Positions 38,819-49,001 of a stretch of 64,000 nt of DNA are shown here, in pieces. Source of the DNA: Rhizobium sp. RCAM05350. GTDB lineage: Bacteria; Pseudomonadota; Alphaproteobacteria; Rhizobiales; Rhizobiaceae. A program made the translations under genes and the position numbers. The notes beneath the pieces were generated by a model. That model was given only the letters and a program-made list of their open reading frames with translations, had not been told where the DNA came from and made no database searches. The first letter of the stretch is position 1, and each line of letters opens with the position of its first letter. Location: the NCBI GenBank assembly GCA_024426085.1, contig CP087975.1:62001-126000 (forward strand). The letters run 5' to 3'.

Positions 38819-40192
38819 ATGTTTAGCAATTCCCTGATCGAACTTGATCGCGCGCACCTGGTTCATCCAGTCGCTTCCTATCGAACACATGAAACGCTCG
38901 GCGTACGCGTTTTAGCATCCGCCTCGGGCGCGACGGTCACTGATGCCACTGGCAAGCAGTTGGTCGACGGTTTCGCCGGTCTTTGGTGTGTCAATGCGGG
39001 CTATGGTCATGACAGCATTGTCGAAGCCGCCGCAAAGCAGATGCGCGAACTTCCTTATGCGACCGCTTATTTCGGCCTCGGTTCGGAGCCCGCCATCCGG
39101 CTGGCCGCCGAACTTGCCGATCGCGCGCCCGGAGACCTCAATCACGTCTATTTCACGCTTGGTGGGTCCGACGCTGTTGACAGTACGGTTCGCTTCATCC
39201 GCTACTATTGGAATGCCCGCGGCAAGCCGAACAAGGACCAGTTCATCTCCATCGAACAGGGCTATCATGGCTCGTCCACCGTGGGCGCCGGTCTGACCGC
39301 GTTGCCGGCTTTCCACGCCGGTTTCGGCCTGCCCTTCGATTGGCAGCACAAAATTCCATCTCATTATGCCTATCGCAATCCGGCTGGAACGGATCCGCAG
39401 GCGATTATCGCCGCTTCGGTTGCCGCATTGAAACAGAAGATCGAACAGCTGGGTGCCGAGCGGATCGCAGCATTCTATGCCGAACCGATTCAAGGCTCCG
39501 GGGGCGTACTGGTGCCGCCCAAAGGCTGGATGAAGGCCATGCGGGAGGTTTGCCGCATGTTCGACATCCTCTTCGTTGCCGATGAGGTCATCACCGGCTT
39601 TGGCCGCACCGGCCCGCTGTTTGCATGCTCGGAGGAGGAAATCGTCCCCGACCTCCTGACGGTCGCCAAGGGCCTGACGTCCGGCTATGTACCGATGGGC
39701 GCGCTGTTCATGTCTGAACACGTCTACCAGACTATCGCCGAGGCTGCCGGCGCTTCTGCCGTCGGGCACGGCTATACCTACTCGGCTCATCCCGTCAGTG
39801 CAGCGGTTGGCCTGGAAGTTCTGCGCCTCTATGAGGGTGGGCTTCTTGAAAATGGCCGCAAGGCCGGCGCGCGCCTGATGGCGGGCCTCGAAAGTTTGAG
39901 GGATCACCCCCTGGTCGGCGACGTCCGTGGCCGCGGAATGCTGGCTGCGGTCGAACTTGTGGTGGACAAAGAGCGGAAGACCCCTCTTCCGACTGCGGCC
40001 GACCCGGCTCGCCGCATTTTCGACCGTGCCTGGCACAATGGTCTTATTATTCGCGCCTTTGCCAGCGGCGTTCTGGGTTACGCGCCGCCGCTCTGCTGTA
40101 CCGATAGCGATATCGACGCCATCGTCGAGCGTACGCGCCAGACCCTGGACGAGACGCTTGCCGATCCGACGGTGCGCGCCACGATGGTGTGA
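38819..40192 (+). CDS. Class III (omega-amino acid/diamine) aminotransferase
   Basis: Intact 457-residue PLP enzyme of fold type I, subgroup II. It contains VDGFAGLWCVNAGYGHDSIV, YFTLGGSDAVDSTVRFIRYY, GYHGSSTVGAGLT, the PLP-contacting Asp in ILFVADEVITGFGRTG, and the Schiff-base Lys in TVAKGLTSGYVPMGA (about residue 284). Relatives transfer amino groups from omega-amino acids, GABA, diamines or taurine-like amines to pyruvate or 2-oxoglutarate. It follows GNAT paralogue 2 by 13 bases and precedes a dipeptide-type transporter, suggesting uptake then deamination of an amine-bearing substrate. Product aldehydes could go to the ALDHs at 31.6 and 34.2 kb. Confidence 0.9.
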   Translation: MFSNSLIELDRAHLVHPVASYRTHETLGVRVLASASGATVTDATGKQLVDGFAGLWCVNAGYGHDSIVEAAAKQMRELPYATAYFGLGSEPAIRLAAELADRAPGDLNHVYFTLGGSDAVDSTVRFIRYYWNARGKPNKDQFISIEQGYHGSSTVGAGLTALPAFHAGFGLPFDWQHKIPSHYAYRNPAGTDPQAIIAASVAALKQKIEQLGAERIAAFYAEPIQGSGGVLVPPKGWMKAMREVCRMFDILFVADEVITGFGRTGPLFACSEEEIVPDLLTVAKGLTSGYVPMGALFMSEHVYQTIAEAAGASAVGHGYTYSAHPVSAAVGLEVLRLYEGGLLENGRKAGARLMAGLESLRDHPLVGDVRGRGMLAAVELVVDKERKTPLPTAADPARRIFDRAWHNGLIIRAFASGVLGYAPPLCCTDSDIDAIVERTRQTLDETLADPTVRATMV

Positions 40193-40397
40193 CGTAAGCG
40201 CCGCCGGCGGCGACCCGGGGAAATATCGTAGAATGCGCATATTCGCAATTTTGTGCCGTTGAGCAGGTTTAAAACGGAGAATCCGGCAGCCCTTTGCTGC
40301 GAAACTGGAGACAGGAAAAAGGACAGAATTCGAACAAAACCCGCATAGATCCGTCGAAAAGGCGGGCAAGCAAAAATTCAACAAAAAGGGGAATGTC

Positions 40398-42009
40398 ATG
40401 AACGACAAGATCACGAATTGGACAAAAGCCGACGACGCAGTGGTTGAAAACGCCATCCGGCGTGGCGCAACCCGTCGCGAACTTCTTCAGTTGATGCTGG
40501 CTGGCGGCGTCGCCACTGCGGCGGGCGGTTTCATGCTCGGCCATGCCACGCGCGCCGTTGCGGCCACTCCGGTTTCCGGCGGCGCCCTGAAAGCCGCCGG
40601 CTGGTCGTCCTCCACCGCCGATACGCTCGACCCGGCCAAGGCCTCGCTCTCCACCGATTACGTGCGTTGCTGCGCCTTCTACAACCGCCTGACCTATATC
40701 GACCAGGCCGGCGCGACACAGATGGAACTGGCCGAATCTGTCGAGAGCAAGGATGCCAAGGTCTGGACTGTTAAGCTGCGTAGCGGCGTGACGTTCCACG
40801 ATGGCAAGCCGCTGACGGCAGACGACGTCGTTTTTTCGCTGAAGCGTCACCTGGACCCTGGCGTCGGATCGAAAGTTGCCAAGATCGTGGCACAGATGAC
40901 CGGGTTCAAGGCAATTGACAAGCAGACCGTGGAAATCACACTGGCCAACGCGAATGGTGACCTTCCCACGATCCTCGGCATGCATCATTTCATGATCGTC
41001 GCCGATGGCACCACGGACTTCTCCAAGGCCAACGGCACCGGCGCCTTCGTGCGCGAGGTCTTCGAACCCGGCGTCCGCTCGGTCGGCCTCAAGAACAAGA
41101 ATTACTGGAAATCCAGCGGCCCGAATGTCGACTCTTTCGAATACTTCGCCATTAGCGACGACAATGCCCGCGTCAACGCTCTTCTGTCCGGGGACATCCA
41201 TCTCGCCGCATCGATCAACCCGCGCTCGATGCGGCTGGTCGAGAGCCAGGACGGCTTCGCACTCTCGAAGACCACCTCCGGCAACTATACCAACCTCAAC
41301 ATTCGGATGGACATGGCACCGGGGGACAAGAAGGACTTCATCCAAGGCATGAAGTACCTGATCAACCGCGAGCAGATCCAGAAATCAGCCTTGCAGGGCC
41401 TTGCGGAAATCGGCAACGATCAGCCGATCTCGCCCGCCAGCCTCTACTACAACGCCGATCTCAAGCCAAAGGGCTTCGATCCGGAAAAGGCGAAGTTCCA
41501 CTTCGAAAAGGCGGGTCTGTTGGGTCAATCGATCCCGATGGTCGCGTCCGAAGCAGCAAACGCCTCGATCGATATGGCGATGATCGTACAGGCTGCCGGT
41601 GCGGAGATCGGAATGACATTCGACGTGCAGCGCGTGCCTTCGGACGGCTACTGGGACAATTATTGGCTGAAGGCACCGGTCCATTTCGGCAACATCAATC
41701 CGCGGCCGACACCCGACATTCTGTTCTCGTTGCTCTATGCATCGGACGCGCCGTGGAACGAGAGCCAGTACAAGTCCGCGACGTTCGACAAGATGCTCAT
41801 CGAGGCGCGCGGCTCGCCTCGACCAGGCAAAGCGCAAGGAGATCTACAACGCGATGCAGGTCATGGTCGCGGAGGAAGCGGGCACAGTCATCCCGGCCTA
41901 TCTTTCCAATGTCGACGCCACCACTGCCAAACTGAAGGGCCTGGCTCCGAGCCCGCTGGGCGGCCAAATGGGCTACGCCTTTGCGGAATATGTCTGGCTC
42001 GAAGCCTGA
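40398..42009 (+). CDS. Dipeptide/oligopeptide-type ABC solute-binding protein, family 5 (one frameshift)
   Basis: Periplasmic binding protein of about 537 residues. A twin-arginine-like lead (ATRRELLQLMLAGGVATAAG) suggests Tat export. The family 5 core is clear: TLDPAKASLSTDYVRCCAFY, LRSGVTFHDGKPLTADDVVF, GTGAFVREVFEPG and SALQGLAEIGNDQPISPA. One frameshift near 41815 (IEARG to ARLDQAKRKEIYNAMQVMVA) separates the C-terminal 65 residues. The ATG at 40398 follows AAAAGGGG. It is the first gene of a transporter operon with two permeases and a double ATPase. Family 5 proteins bind peptides, opines and other amino compounds as well as dipeptides. Confidence 0.88.
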
Positions 42010-42097
42010 CGAGGCGAGCGGCCGAGGGCAGAATTGCCCTCGGCTCGCTTTCCGATCGCGTATAGTCGGTCGGCCGAACGTCAAAGGAGACGCGCAT

Positions 42098-43051
42098 ATG
42101 AACCATCGGATCCTCTCCCTTGTGATGAGCAGGCTGCTCATCGCCTTAATTACGCTGGTGATCGTCTCCTTCGCGGTGTTCTTCGCCACGATGATGCTCC
42201 CCGGCGACACGGCAACGATCCTGCTTGGCCAGGCCGCAACGCCCGAGGCCGTTGCGGGGTCTTCAGAACGGCCATGCATCTGGACGAGCCGGCGATTGTC
42301 CGGTTCATGAGGTGGTTCGGAGGGCTCGTCACAGGCGATCTCGGAACTTCCTATGCCAACGACATGCCGATCGCCGATCTAATCGCTGGACGTTTCATCA
42401 ATACGTTGAAGCTCGCTGGTGTGACCGCCCTGTTTTCGGTTCCGATCGCTCTTACGCTCGGCATAACCGCTGCCATGATGCGCGGTTCGCTTTACGACCG
42501 GGTCGTCACCATACTGACGATCGGTGTTATATCGGTTCCCGAATTCATGGTCGCAACTTCGGCCGTCCTTGTCTTCGCCGTCTATCTCAAATGGCTGCCG
42601 GCATTGTCCTTTGCCAACGAGGTTCACTCGATCACCGATCTGTTGCGCGTCTATGCGATGCCGGTCATCACGCTCACTTTTGTCGTTTCCGCTCAGATGA
42701 TCCGCATGACCCGTGCCGCGGTGGTGGAAACGCTGAACACGCCCTATGTCGAGATGGCCCTGCTGAAGGGCGCATCGCGCCAGCGGATCGTGCTGAAGCA
42801 TGCCCTCCCGAACGCGCTTGGTCCGATCGTCAATGCTGTGGCGCTGTCGCTGTCCTATCTTTTGGGCGGTGTGATCATTGTCGAGACGATCTTCAACTAC
42901 CCCGGCATAGCAAAACTGATGGTCGATGCCGTCGCCACTCACGACCTTCCTCTGATCCAGAGCTGCGCCATGATCTTTTGCCTCGGTTATCTGATCCTGA
43001 TCACGCTTGCCGACATTCTTGCCATTCTTTCGAGATCCGAGGCTGCGATGA
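42098..43051 (+). CDS. Dipeptide-type ABC permease, DppB-like (frameshifted, fused as written)
   Basis: Permease of about 316 residues with six predicted membrane segments, starting MNHRILSLVMSRLLIALITL. The ribosome site AAAGGAG lies upstream of 42098. The EAA-type loop reads YVEMALLKGASRQRIVLKHA. A frameshift near 42260 breaks the periplasmic loop. At its end the frame is open into the next permease. Removing one G at 43034 yields the classical ending SNPRLR and a TGA that overlaps the next ATG (ATGA, 43048-43051). That is the normal DppB-DppC junction, so the fusion is almost certainly an indel error. Confidence 0.88.
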
Positions 43052-43887
43052 CAACAGATACCGCAAAAACGCCGGCGGCAGGCCGCATTGGCTACCGCTT
43101 TAATTTGGTCGGGATGCTTGCCCTTGCCGTCATGCTCCTCTGGGGACTTGTCGCCATCTTCGCGCATCTTCTCATTCCCTACCCGGTCGGAGAGATCGTC
43201 GATTTCGACTATTTCGGCCCGATGTCGACGCAGTTCTGGTTGGGATCGGACTATCTCGGCCGTGACATGTTCTCTCGCATCGTAATGGGCGCGCGCTATA
43301 CTGTTGGAATCTCGGTGGCTGCCGTCGCGATCGCCTGTACGACAGGCGTCGTACTCGGCATGATCGCAGCGGTCAGCGGTGGCTGGACCGACACTTTGCT
43401 CAGCCGGTTTCTCGACGCCATGAGCTCGATCCCAAGCAAGCTGTTCGGCCTGGTTGTCGTCGCTGCGGTCGGATCATCGATCCCGGTTCTGATATTCACG
43501 CTGTCGGTCATCTATATCCCGGGCGCCTATCGCTTCGCCCGCGCTCTGGCCGTGAACATCAATGCCATGGATTTCATCACAGTCGCACGTACGCGCGGCG
43601 AGAACGTCTTTTACATCATTCGTTCCGAAATCCTGCCGAACATCCTCGGTCCGGTACTGGCCGATCTCGGTCTTCGTTTCGTCTTCATCGTGCTGCTGCT
43701 TTCCGGGCTCTCTTTCCTCGGTCTCGGCGTCCAGCCGCCCTATGCCGATTGGGGCGCGCTCGTACGCGAGAATATCGGCGGCCTGCCCTTTGGCGCTCCG
43801 GCGGTCATGTTCCCGTCAATTGCGATCGCGAGCCTTACCATCAGTGTCAACCTGCTGATCGACAACCTGCCCTACAAGATCCAGTGA
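43048..43887 (+). CDS. Dipeptide-type ABC permease, DppC-like
   Basis: Intact 279-residue inner-membrane permease. A single N-terminal membrane span (VGMLALAVMLLWGLVAIFA) precedes a soluble loop with WLGSDYLGRDMFSRIVMGAR, the DppC signature. Five further spans follow, with the EAA loop MDFITVARTRGENVFYIIRS and SFLGLGVQPPYADWGALV near the end. It overlaps the DppB-like gene by four bases and is followed 12 bases later by the ATPase gene. It forms the translocation path of the transporter encoded at 40.4-45.6 kb. Confidence 0.9.
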   Translation: MTTDTAKTPAAGRIGYRFNLVGMLALAVMLLWGLVAIFAHLLIPYPVGEIVDFDYFGPMSTQFWLGSDYLGRDMFSRIVMGARYTVGISVAAVAIACTTGVVLGMIAAVSGGWTDTLLSRFLDAMSSIPSKLFGLVVVAAVGSSIPVLIFTLSVIYIPGAYRFARALAVNINAMDFITVARTRGENVFYIIRSEILPNILGPVLADLGLRFVFIVLLLSGLSFLGLGVQPPYADWGALVRENIGGLPFGAPAVMFPSIAIASLTISVNLLIDNLPYKIQ

Positions 43888-43899
43888 CCGGAGTTCACA

Positions 43900-45554
43900 A
43901 TGACCAATCTCGTTGAAATCCGCGATCTGAAGGTCGAGGCCAAGACAGACTCCGGCCGCATTGTCGAGATCATCAAAGGGGTGAGCTTCGATGTGGCGGA
44001 AGGCGAGATCGTTGCGCTCATCGGCGAAAGCGGATCGGGAAAGACCACGATCGCTTTGACCTTGATGGGTCATGCTCGCCCCGGCTGCCGCATTTCCGGC
44101 GGTAGCGTTAGGCTTGCGGGCAAGGATATGGCCCGACTTTCGGAAAGGCGCGGGCCCGCGTCCGCGGCACCGAAGTCTCCTATGTGCCGCAGAGCGCGGC
44201 AGCAGCTTTCAATCCTGCCGCAACGATCATGGAGCAGGTTATTGAGATTACCCGCATTCATGACCTCATGCCCGCCGCCGAGGCAAAGTCCCGCGCGATC
44301 GAACTCTTCCGGGCGCTGTCCCTTCCGGAGCCCGACACGATCGGCGACCGTTATCCGCATCAGGTCTCGGGTGGCCAGTTGCAGCGCCTTTCCGCGGCCA
44401 TGGCGCTAATCGGCGATCCGAAGATCGTGATCTTCGACGAGCCGACGACGGCGCTCGACGTCACGACCCAGATCGAGGTGCTGCGCGCCTTCAAGACCGT
44501 CATGCGCAAGGGCGGTATCGCCGGGGTCTACGTCTCTCATGATCTTGCGGTCGTCGCGCAGATCGTGGACCGGATCATCGTGCTGAAAGGCGGCGAGGTT
44601 CAGGAGGCTGGCCGCACCGGACAAATCCTCTCGAATGCGAAGCATCCCTACACGCGCGAACTGCTCGCTGCTTTCGAGCCCAAGGCACGGGGCGCCGCCC
44701 CGGTCGTTTCCGGAAGCACGCCCCATTCTCGAGATTGAGAACATCGTCGCCGGCTACGGCGCCGTCCAGAGCAACGGGCTACCGCTCGTCTGCGCTGTGC
44801 GGTCCGTGAGTCTGACGGTGGAAAAAGGCCGCAATCTTGGCATTATCGGTGAATCCGGCTGCGGAAAATCGACGCTTGCCCGGACGATTGCCGGCATTCT
44901 CCCCACCTCCAGCGGCCGGGTTATTTTTAACGGCCAGGAACTTGCGCCAAGTGCTTCCAAACGCACCCATGAGCAATTGCGCGAGATGCAGATCGTCTTC
45001 CAGTATGCCGACACAGCGCTCAACCCCGCGAAGTCGATCGAGGACATACTGACACGCCCTCTTACTTTCTATCACGGCATGGATGGCGCGACGCGCAACA
45101 GGCGAATTACTGCACTTTTGGACATGGTCCAGTTGCCCAGTTCGGTCCGCAATCGGCGGCCCGCGGAACTGTCCGGCGGGCAGAAGCAGCGGGTGAATTT
45201 CGCCCGCGCGCTTGCAGCTGATCCGAAGCTGATCCTGTGCGACGAGATTACCTCGGCGCTTGACACCGTCGTTGCCGCCGCCGTCATCGAACTACTGAAG
45301 GAACTGCAACGCGAACTGGGGCTCTCCTACATTTTCATAAGCCATGACATTTCGGTGGTGGAGGCGATCTGTGACGAAATCGTCGTCATGTATGCGGGTG
45401 AAAAGGTGGAGCAACTGATGCCGTCTGCCACAGGCAAGCGCCCCCAACACCCCTATTCGCAGTTGCTGTTTTCTTCGGTTCCCAAACTCGATCCGCATTG
45501 GCTCGATGGCCTGGAACGAGATCCGAACTGGTTCGCGCCTATTGCCAGCGCTGA
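43900..45554 (+). CDS. Duplicated ABC ATPase (DppD-DppF fused, GsiA-like; frameshifted)
   Basis: Two ATP-binding domains in one polypeptide of about 550 residues. Domain 1 has Walker A GESGSGKTT, signature VSGGQLQR and Walker B IVIFDEPTTALD. Domain 2 has GESGCGKST, LSGGQKQR and LILCDEITSALD, where Asp-Glu-Ile replaces the usual DEP. Frameshifts lie near 44145 (after MARLSE) and 44715 (in the linker). A third near 45525 hides the natural end DPELVRAYCQR, whose TGA is at 45552-45554. Fused ATPases of this kind power family 5 transporters, and this one completes the transporter operon. Confidence 0.85.
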
Positions 45555-45565
45555 CAGTTCGGCGG

Positions 45566-46042
45566 TCAGAGCGGGAATAAGCTGGTTAGTGGCATATGCG
45601 CCTTGACGATCGGCGATTTCAGCACCACGAAGCTGAAATATTTGTCGATGCCGATGTCCAAGTCTGTCAGCCGTTCCATGATGGTCTGGTACTCACCTAT
45701 CCCGGCGGTGACGAACTTCACAAGATAATCGTAACCGCCGGAAACCAGATGGCACTCGATAACCTGTTCGACTTTCTCAATTGCAGCGAGGAAGCGGGAG
45801 AAATCGATCTGCCGGTGGTTCTTCAACGTGATCTCGGTAAAGACAGTCAGGGTCTGGCCGAGCTTGGCGACGTTCACCTGCGCCGAATAGCCGACGATAT
45901 AGCCTTCTGCCTGCAGCTTCTTCACCCGCATCAGGCAGGGACTCGGCGACAGATTGACGAGTTCGGCCAGCTCGACATTTGTGATGCGGCCGTTCTTTTG
46001 CAACTCGTAGAGAATCTTGATGTCGATCCGGTCCAGCTTCAT
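45566..46042 (-). CDS. Lrp/AsnC-family transcription regulator
   Basis: Intact 158-residue regulator. The start at 46042 (MKLDRIDIKILYELQKNGRI) has AAGGGG upstream. The helix-turn-helix covers about residues 17-50 with VELAELVNLSPSPCLMRVKK. The RAM ligand-binding domain follows with VIECHLVSGGYDYLVKFVTA and the end SIV-type KSPIVKAH. Lrp-type proteins sense amino acids. This one is convergent with the transporter ATPase and divergent from the FAD oxidoreductase at 46272; with the dadX-dadA remnant further on, it resembles a DadR-like regulator of amino-acid oxidation. Confidence 0.9.
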   Translation of the reverse strand: MKLDRIDIKILYELQKNGRITNVELAELVNLSPSPCLMRVKKLQAEGYIVGYSAQVNVAKLGQTLTVFTEITLKNHRQIDFSRFLAAIEKVEQVIECHLVSGGYDYLVKFVTAGIGEYQTIMERLTDLDIGIDKYFSFVVLKSPIVKAHMPLTSLFPL

Positions 46043-46076
46043 GCAACGCGCCCCTTGGCATTCGCTTCCATATGCA

Positions 46077-46091
46077 CAGCAGAAAATGCTG
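46077..46091. promoter_or_regulatory. Palindrome CAGCAGAAAATGCTG, possible Lrp-type operator
   Basis: A 15-base inverted repeat with arms CAGCA/TGCTG around GAAAA, of the size and AT-centred layout of Lrp-family sites. It lies 35 bases upstream of the Lrp-type gene and 180 bases before the divergent FAD oxidoreductase. The role is inferred. Confidence 0.4.
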
Positions 46092-46271
46092 CATCTCATA
46101 TCGTGAATATAACACACATGCCGTTCCTGTCATTGTCCATGCGGTCTCCGCGGCCGGCATAAACTATGGCCCGCTTACGAATGAACGACATAAAATGCTA
46201 TCCATCGCCAAACTCCAGCTACGTCTTCTCGGGCCGAAGAGTAAATTGATGACGAGAACTGGAGATCTTTC

Positions 46272-47596
46272 ATGCCCGCCCCGCTTCAGAAGATAGAAAC
46301 AAATCAGGCTCTGCCTGACAGCGCCGACGCGGTGGTGATTGGAGGCGGTATCGTCGGTGCCTTCACCGCATACTACCTTGCACGCCGGGGCCTCAAAGTC
46401 GCACTGCTCGAGAAAGGCCGGGTTGGCGCCGAGCAGTCGAGCCGAAATTGGGGCTGGTGTCGGCAGCAGAATCGGGACGAGCGAGAACTTCCGATCGCCA
46501 CGAAAAGTCTCGATCTGTGGGAGCAGTTCGCGGCTGACAGCGGCGAAGACACCGGTTTCCGCCGCTGTGGTCTCCTCTATCTCAGCAACGATGAAGCGGA
46601 ACTCGAAGCCTGGGCACGTTGGGGAACCTTTGCGCGATCAGCAGGCGTGACAACGCATATGCTTGATAGCGCGCAGGCGAGCGAGCGCGGCAGGGCCAGC
46701 GGTCGCATCTGGAAAGGCGGCGTCTTCTCGCCCTCTGACGGCACCGCTGACCCATCGCGCGCCGCCCCCGCCGTCGCTCGGGCAATCATCACCCTCGGTG
46801 GCAGCGTGCATCAGCAATGCGCTGCCCGCGGCATAGAGACGACGGCCGGGCGCCTGAGCGCCGTCGTGACCGAGAAAGGGACGATCCGAACACCGGTGGC
46901 CATCATAGGCCGGCGGCGCCTGGGCCTCGTCTTTCTGCCGGCAGTTCGACGTCCGGTTCCCACAGTCTTCCATCCGATCGTCCATTCTGTCGGTTTCCGG
47001 CGGAGAGGATCTCCCTGACGCTTTACACACTGCTCATGTCTCCATCACACGGCGTGGGAATGGTGGCTACACCCTCGCGATCAGCGGTCGTGGGCGGGTG
47101 GACCCGACACCGCAGCAGATGCGCTTTGCGCCGCAATTCCTGCCGATGTTCCTCCGGCGCTGGCGCAGCCTTGCGCCCGGAAGCGCCGAAGGTTGGCGTT
47201 CCGGCCATGAAACCCTGGCGCGCTGGCGGCTCGACACGCCGACCCCGATGGAGAGAATGCGGGTTCTCGATCCGGCGCCAGATAAGAGCACTATCGCGTT
47301 GACCTATCGCCGCGCCTGCGAACTTCTACCATCGCTGGCCAAATCTCACGTTACCGCAGCCTGGGCGGGCTATATCGACAGCACCCCGGACGGCGTGCCC
47401 GGCATTGGTGAGATCGAATCTGTCCCGGGGTTCATACTGGCTGCGGGGTTCAGCGGTCACGGGTTTGGCATTGGCCCAGGAGCCGGCCATTTGGTTGCCT
47501 CTCTTGTCACAGGCGCAGAGCATCTGGTCGACCCAGGTCCTTACCATCCGAACCGCTTCAAGGCTGCGGCTTGGGGAAAGGTTTCAGGATTTCTAA
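46272..47596 (+). CDS. FAD-dependent D-amino-acid/amine oxidoreductase, DAO family (frameshifted)
   Basis: DAO-fold flavoprotein of about 440 residues. The FAD site reads DAVVIGGGIVGAFTAYYLAR, followed by VALLEKGRVGAEQSSRNWGW and GIWKGGVFSPSDGTADPSRA-like residues (substrate side). After a frameshift near 46910 come GGAWASSFC and RRGNGGYTLAISGRGRVDPT, and near the end TPDGVPGIGEIESVPGFILA and GFSGHGFGIGPGAGHLVASL, the second FAD contact. Restoring one base near 47587 gives the typical ending GKVSDF with TAA at 47594-47596. It is divergent from the Lrp-type regulator and probably controlled by it. It oxidises a D-amino acid or secondary amine. Confidence 0.82.
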
Positions 47597-48051
47597 TGTC
47601 ACAAAAAACCTGCCACGGCAGGCATTTGGGCGAAAAATTCGCAAGCGGTATTTGTACGCTGTGCGCTCGGTTTTACACGACGTCCGGTTCGAATTGAAAG
47701 CGAACGGAGGTGAAGGTCGGATGGAGCGCCCCGCCCGCAATGCCTGACTTTTGGACTTGTCTCAAACTCCTCCCGAGTGGATGCGATAAACGACCGCGCG
47801 TCTGGCGCCAGATTCAAGCCGGAATAATAGGAGACTCGCCGCATCTAAAAATTCTTTGGGAGATTGTCGTCGGGATTGCGGCGATCCACGCTGCCAATCC
47901 AGATTGGAGCGGTTGCGGTCCCGCAGGTGCTTCAGGACGCAACGCTTACAGTTGATGCGATTTACCCGCCCTTCTTCATCGATGACGGAACTGGCCATCT
48001 CGCCGGAATCTCTTCGATCGGCACCTCCTGCAACGGCACGTGCGTCCAGAG
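47597..48051. other. No gene recognised; probable junction DNA
   Basis: About 455 bases between the FAD oxidoreductase and the dadX remnant. Frames on both strands are open for up to 100 codons but none matches a family I know. The 5' part of the alanine racemase gene should lie here if the operon were intact, and it does not, so a deletion or replacement is likely. Confidence 0.4.
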
Positions 48052-48454
48052 CAGGCATGAAGAACCCCATGACGCCGGTTGTGAGGCTCGTCGTTGCCGT
48101 AGTTCAACGTGGACCGCCCGCGCCGGAGCGCGTAGACTATGCGGATGCGCACGACCACGGAGACAAGGCTTACCAGGATCGCCGCCGGGTGTGCCGATGG
48201 CCTTCCCCGAAGCCTGAGCGGCCGCGGTGCAGTCTACTAACCAAGGTGTCCGCCTGCCGATCGTCGGGCGTGTCGCGATGGACAGCATCACGGCCGACGT
48301 TTCGGCGCTAGCCGAAGGCACGCTGCCCCTCGGAAGTCTGGTGGAAGTTCCGGGGCCAAACCACACGCTTGAGGACCTTGCAGAATCAGCTGGCACTTTC
48401 TCGCACGAAATTTTGACCGGGCTCAGCCGCCGCTATCACCACCAATATCGCTAA
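48052..48454 (+). pseudogene. dadX: Catabolic alanine racemase, C-terminal remnant
   Basis: The end of a PLP-dependent alanine racemase. Pieces in different frames read NPMTPVVRLV, then VGVADGF-like residues, and finally VRLPIVGRVAMDSITADVSA and HTLEDLAESAGTFSHEILTG, ending LSRRYHHQYR. The MDSIT stretch carries the C-terminal-domain residues near the catalytic Tyr. The N-terminal PLP-Lys domain is absent and at least two frameshifts are present. It lies 29 bases before dadA, the usual partner in the dadX-dadA pathway converting L-alanine via D-alanine to pyruvate. Confidence 0.72.
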
Positions 48455-48483
48455 TATCCGTCTCCCAAAAAAGTGAGGGAATC

Positions 48484-49000
48484 ATGAAAGTTATTGTCTT
48501 GGGTGCCGGCGTAATCGGCATTACTTCCGCCTACCAGCTCGCGAAAGCCGGCCACGATGTCACGGTCATCGACCGCCAGGAAGGCCCGGCGTTGGAGACA
48601 AGCTTTGCGAATGCGGGCGAGGTGTCATTTGGCTATTGCTCGCCTTGGGCCGCACCCGGCATCCCATTGAAGGCCATGAAGTGGCTATTCATGGCTCACG
48701 CGCCCCTTATTCTGCGGCCCAAGGTCGATCGCGACGTGGCTCTTTAGAATGCTCTCGAACTGCATATCGGAACGATATGCGGCCAACAAGAGCCGCATGC
48801 TACGCCTTGCCGAATACAGCCGACAGTCGTGGCGGAGCTTCGTCGGGAAACCGCGATAGACTATGACGCGAGAATGCAGGGTACTCTGCAGCTCTTCCGC
48901 AAGCAGCAGCAGCAGCTAGACGCATCTGCCAAAGATGTGAAGGCGCTTGCCGCCGACGGAATTCCCTACGAGGTGGCAGGCCCGAATGGTTCGAGCCCTT
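48484..49000 (+). pseudogene. dadA: D-amino acid dehydrogenase small subunit, truncated
   Basis: The N-terminal 170 or so residues of DadA. It opens MKVIVLGAGVIGITSAYQLA (FAD site), then DVTVIDRQEGPALETSFANA and EVSFGYCSPWAAPGIPLKAM, and after frameshifts near 48740 and 48800 AIDYDARMQGTLQLFRKQQQ and KALAADGIPYEV. At about 49000 it stops at the 3' end of a convergent hydrolase gene, so the C-terminal 60 percent is lost. This truncation is real rearrangement, not an indel. The start has a GTGAGGG ribosome site. The enzyme would be non-functional. Confidence 0.85.
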
Positions 49001-49001
49001 C

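Noticed and set aside
40193..40397. GC-rich dyad GCGCCGCCGGCGGCG after the aminotransferase
   Set aside because: It is not followed by a T-run, so I do not call it a terminator.
38912..40456. 514-codon minus-strand open frame
   Set aside because: Antisense to the intact class III aminotransferase with its PLP Lys and Asp motifs.
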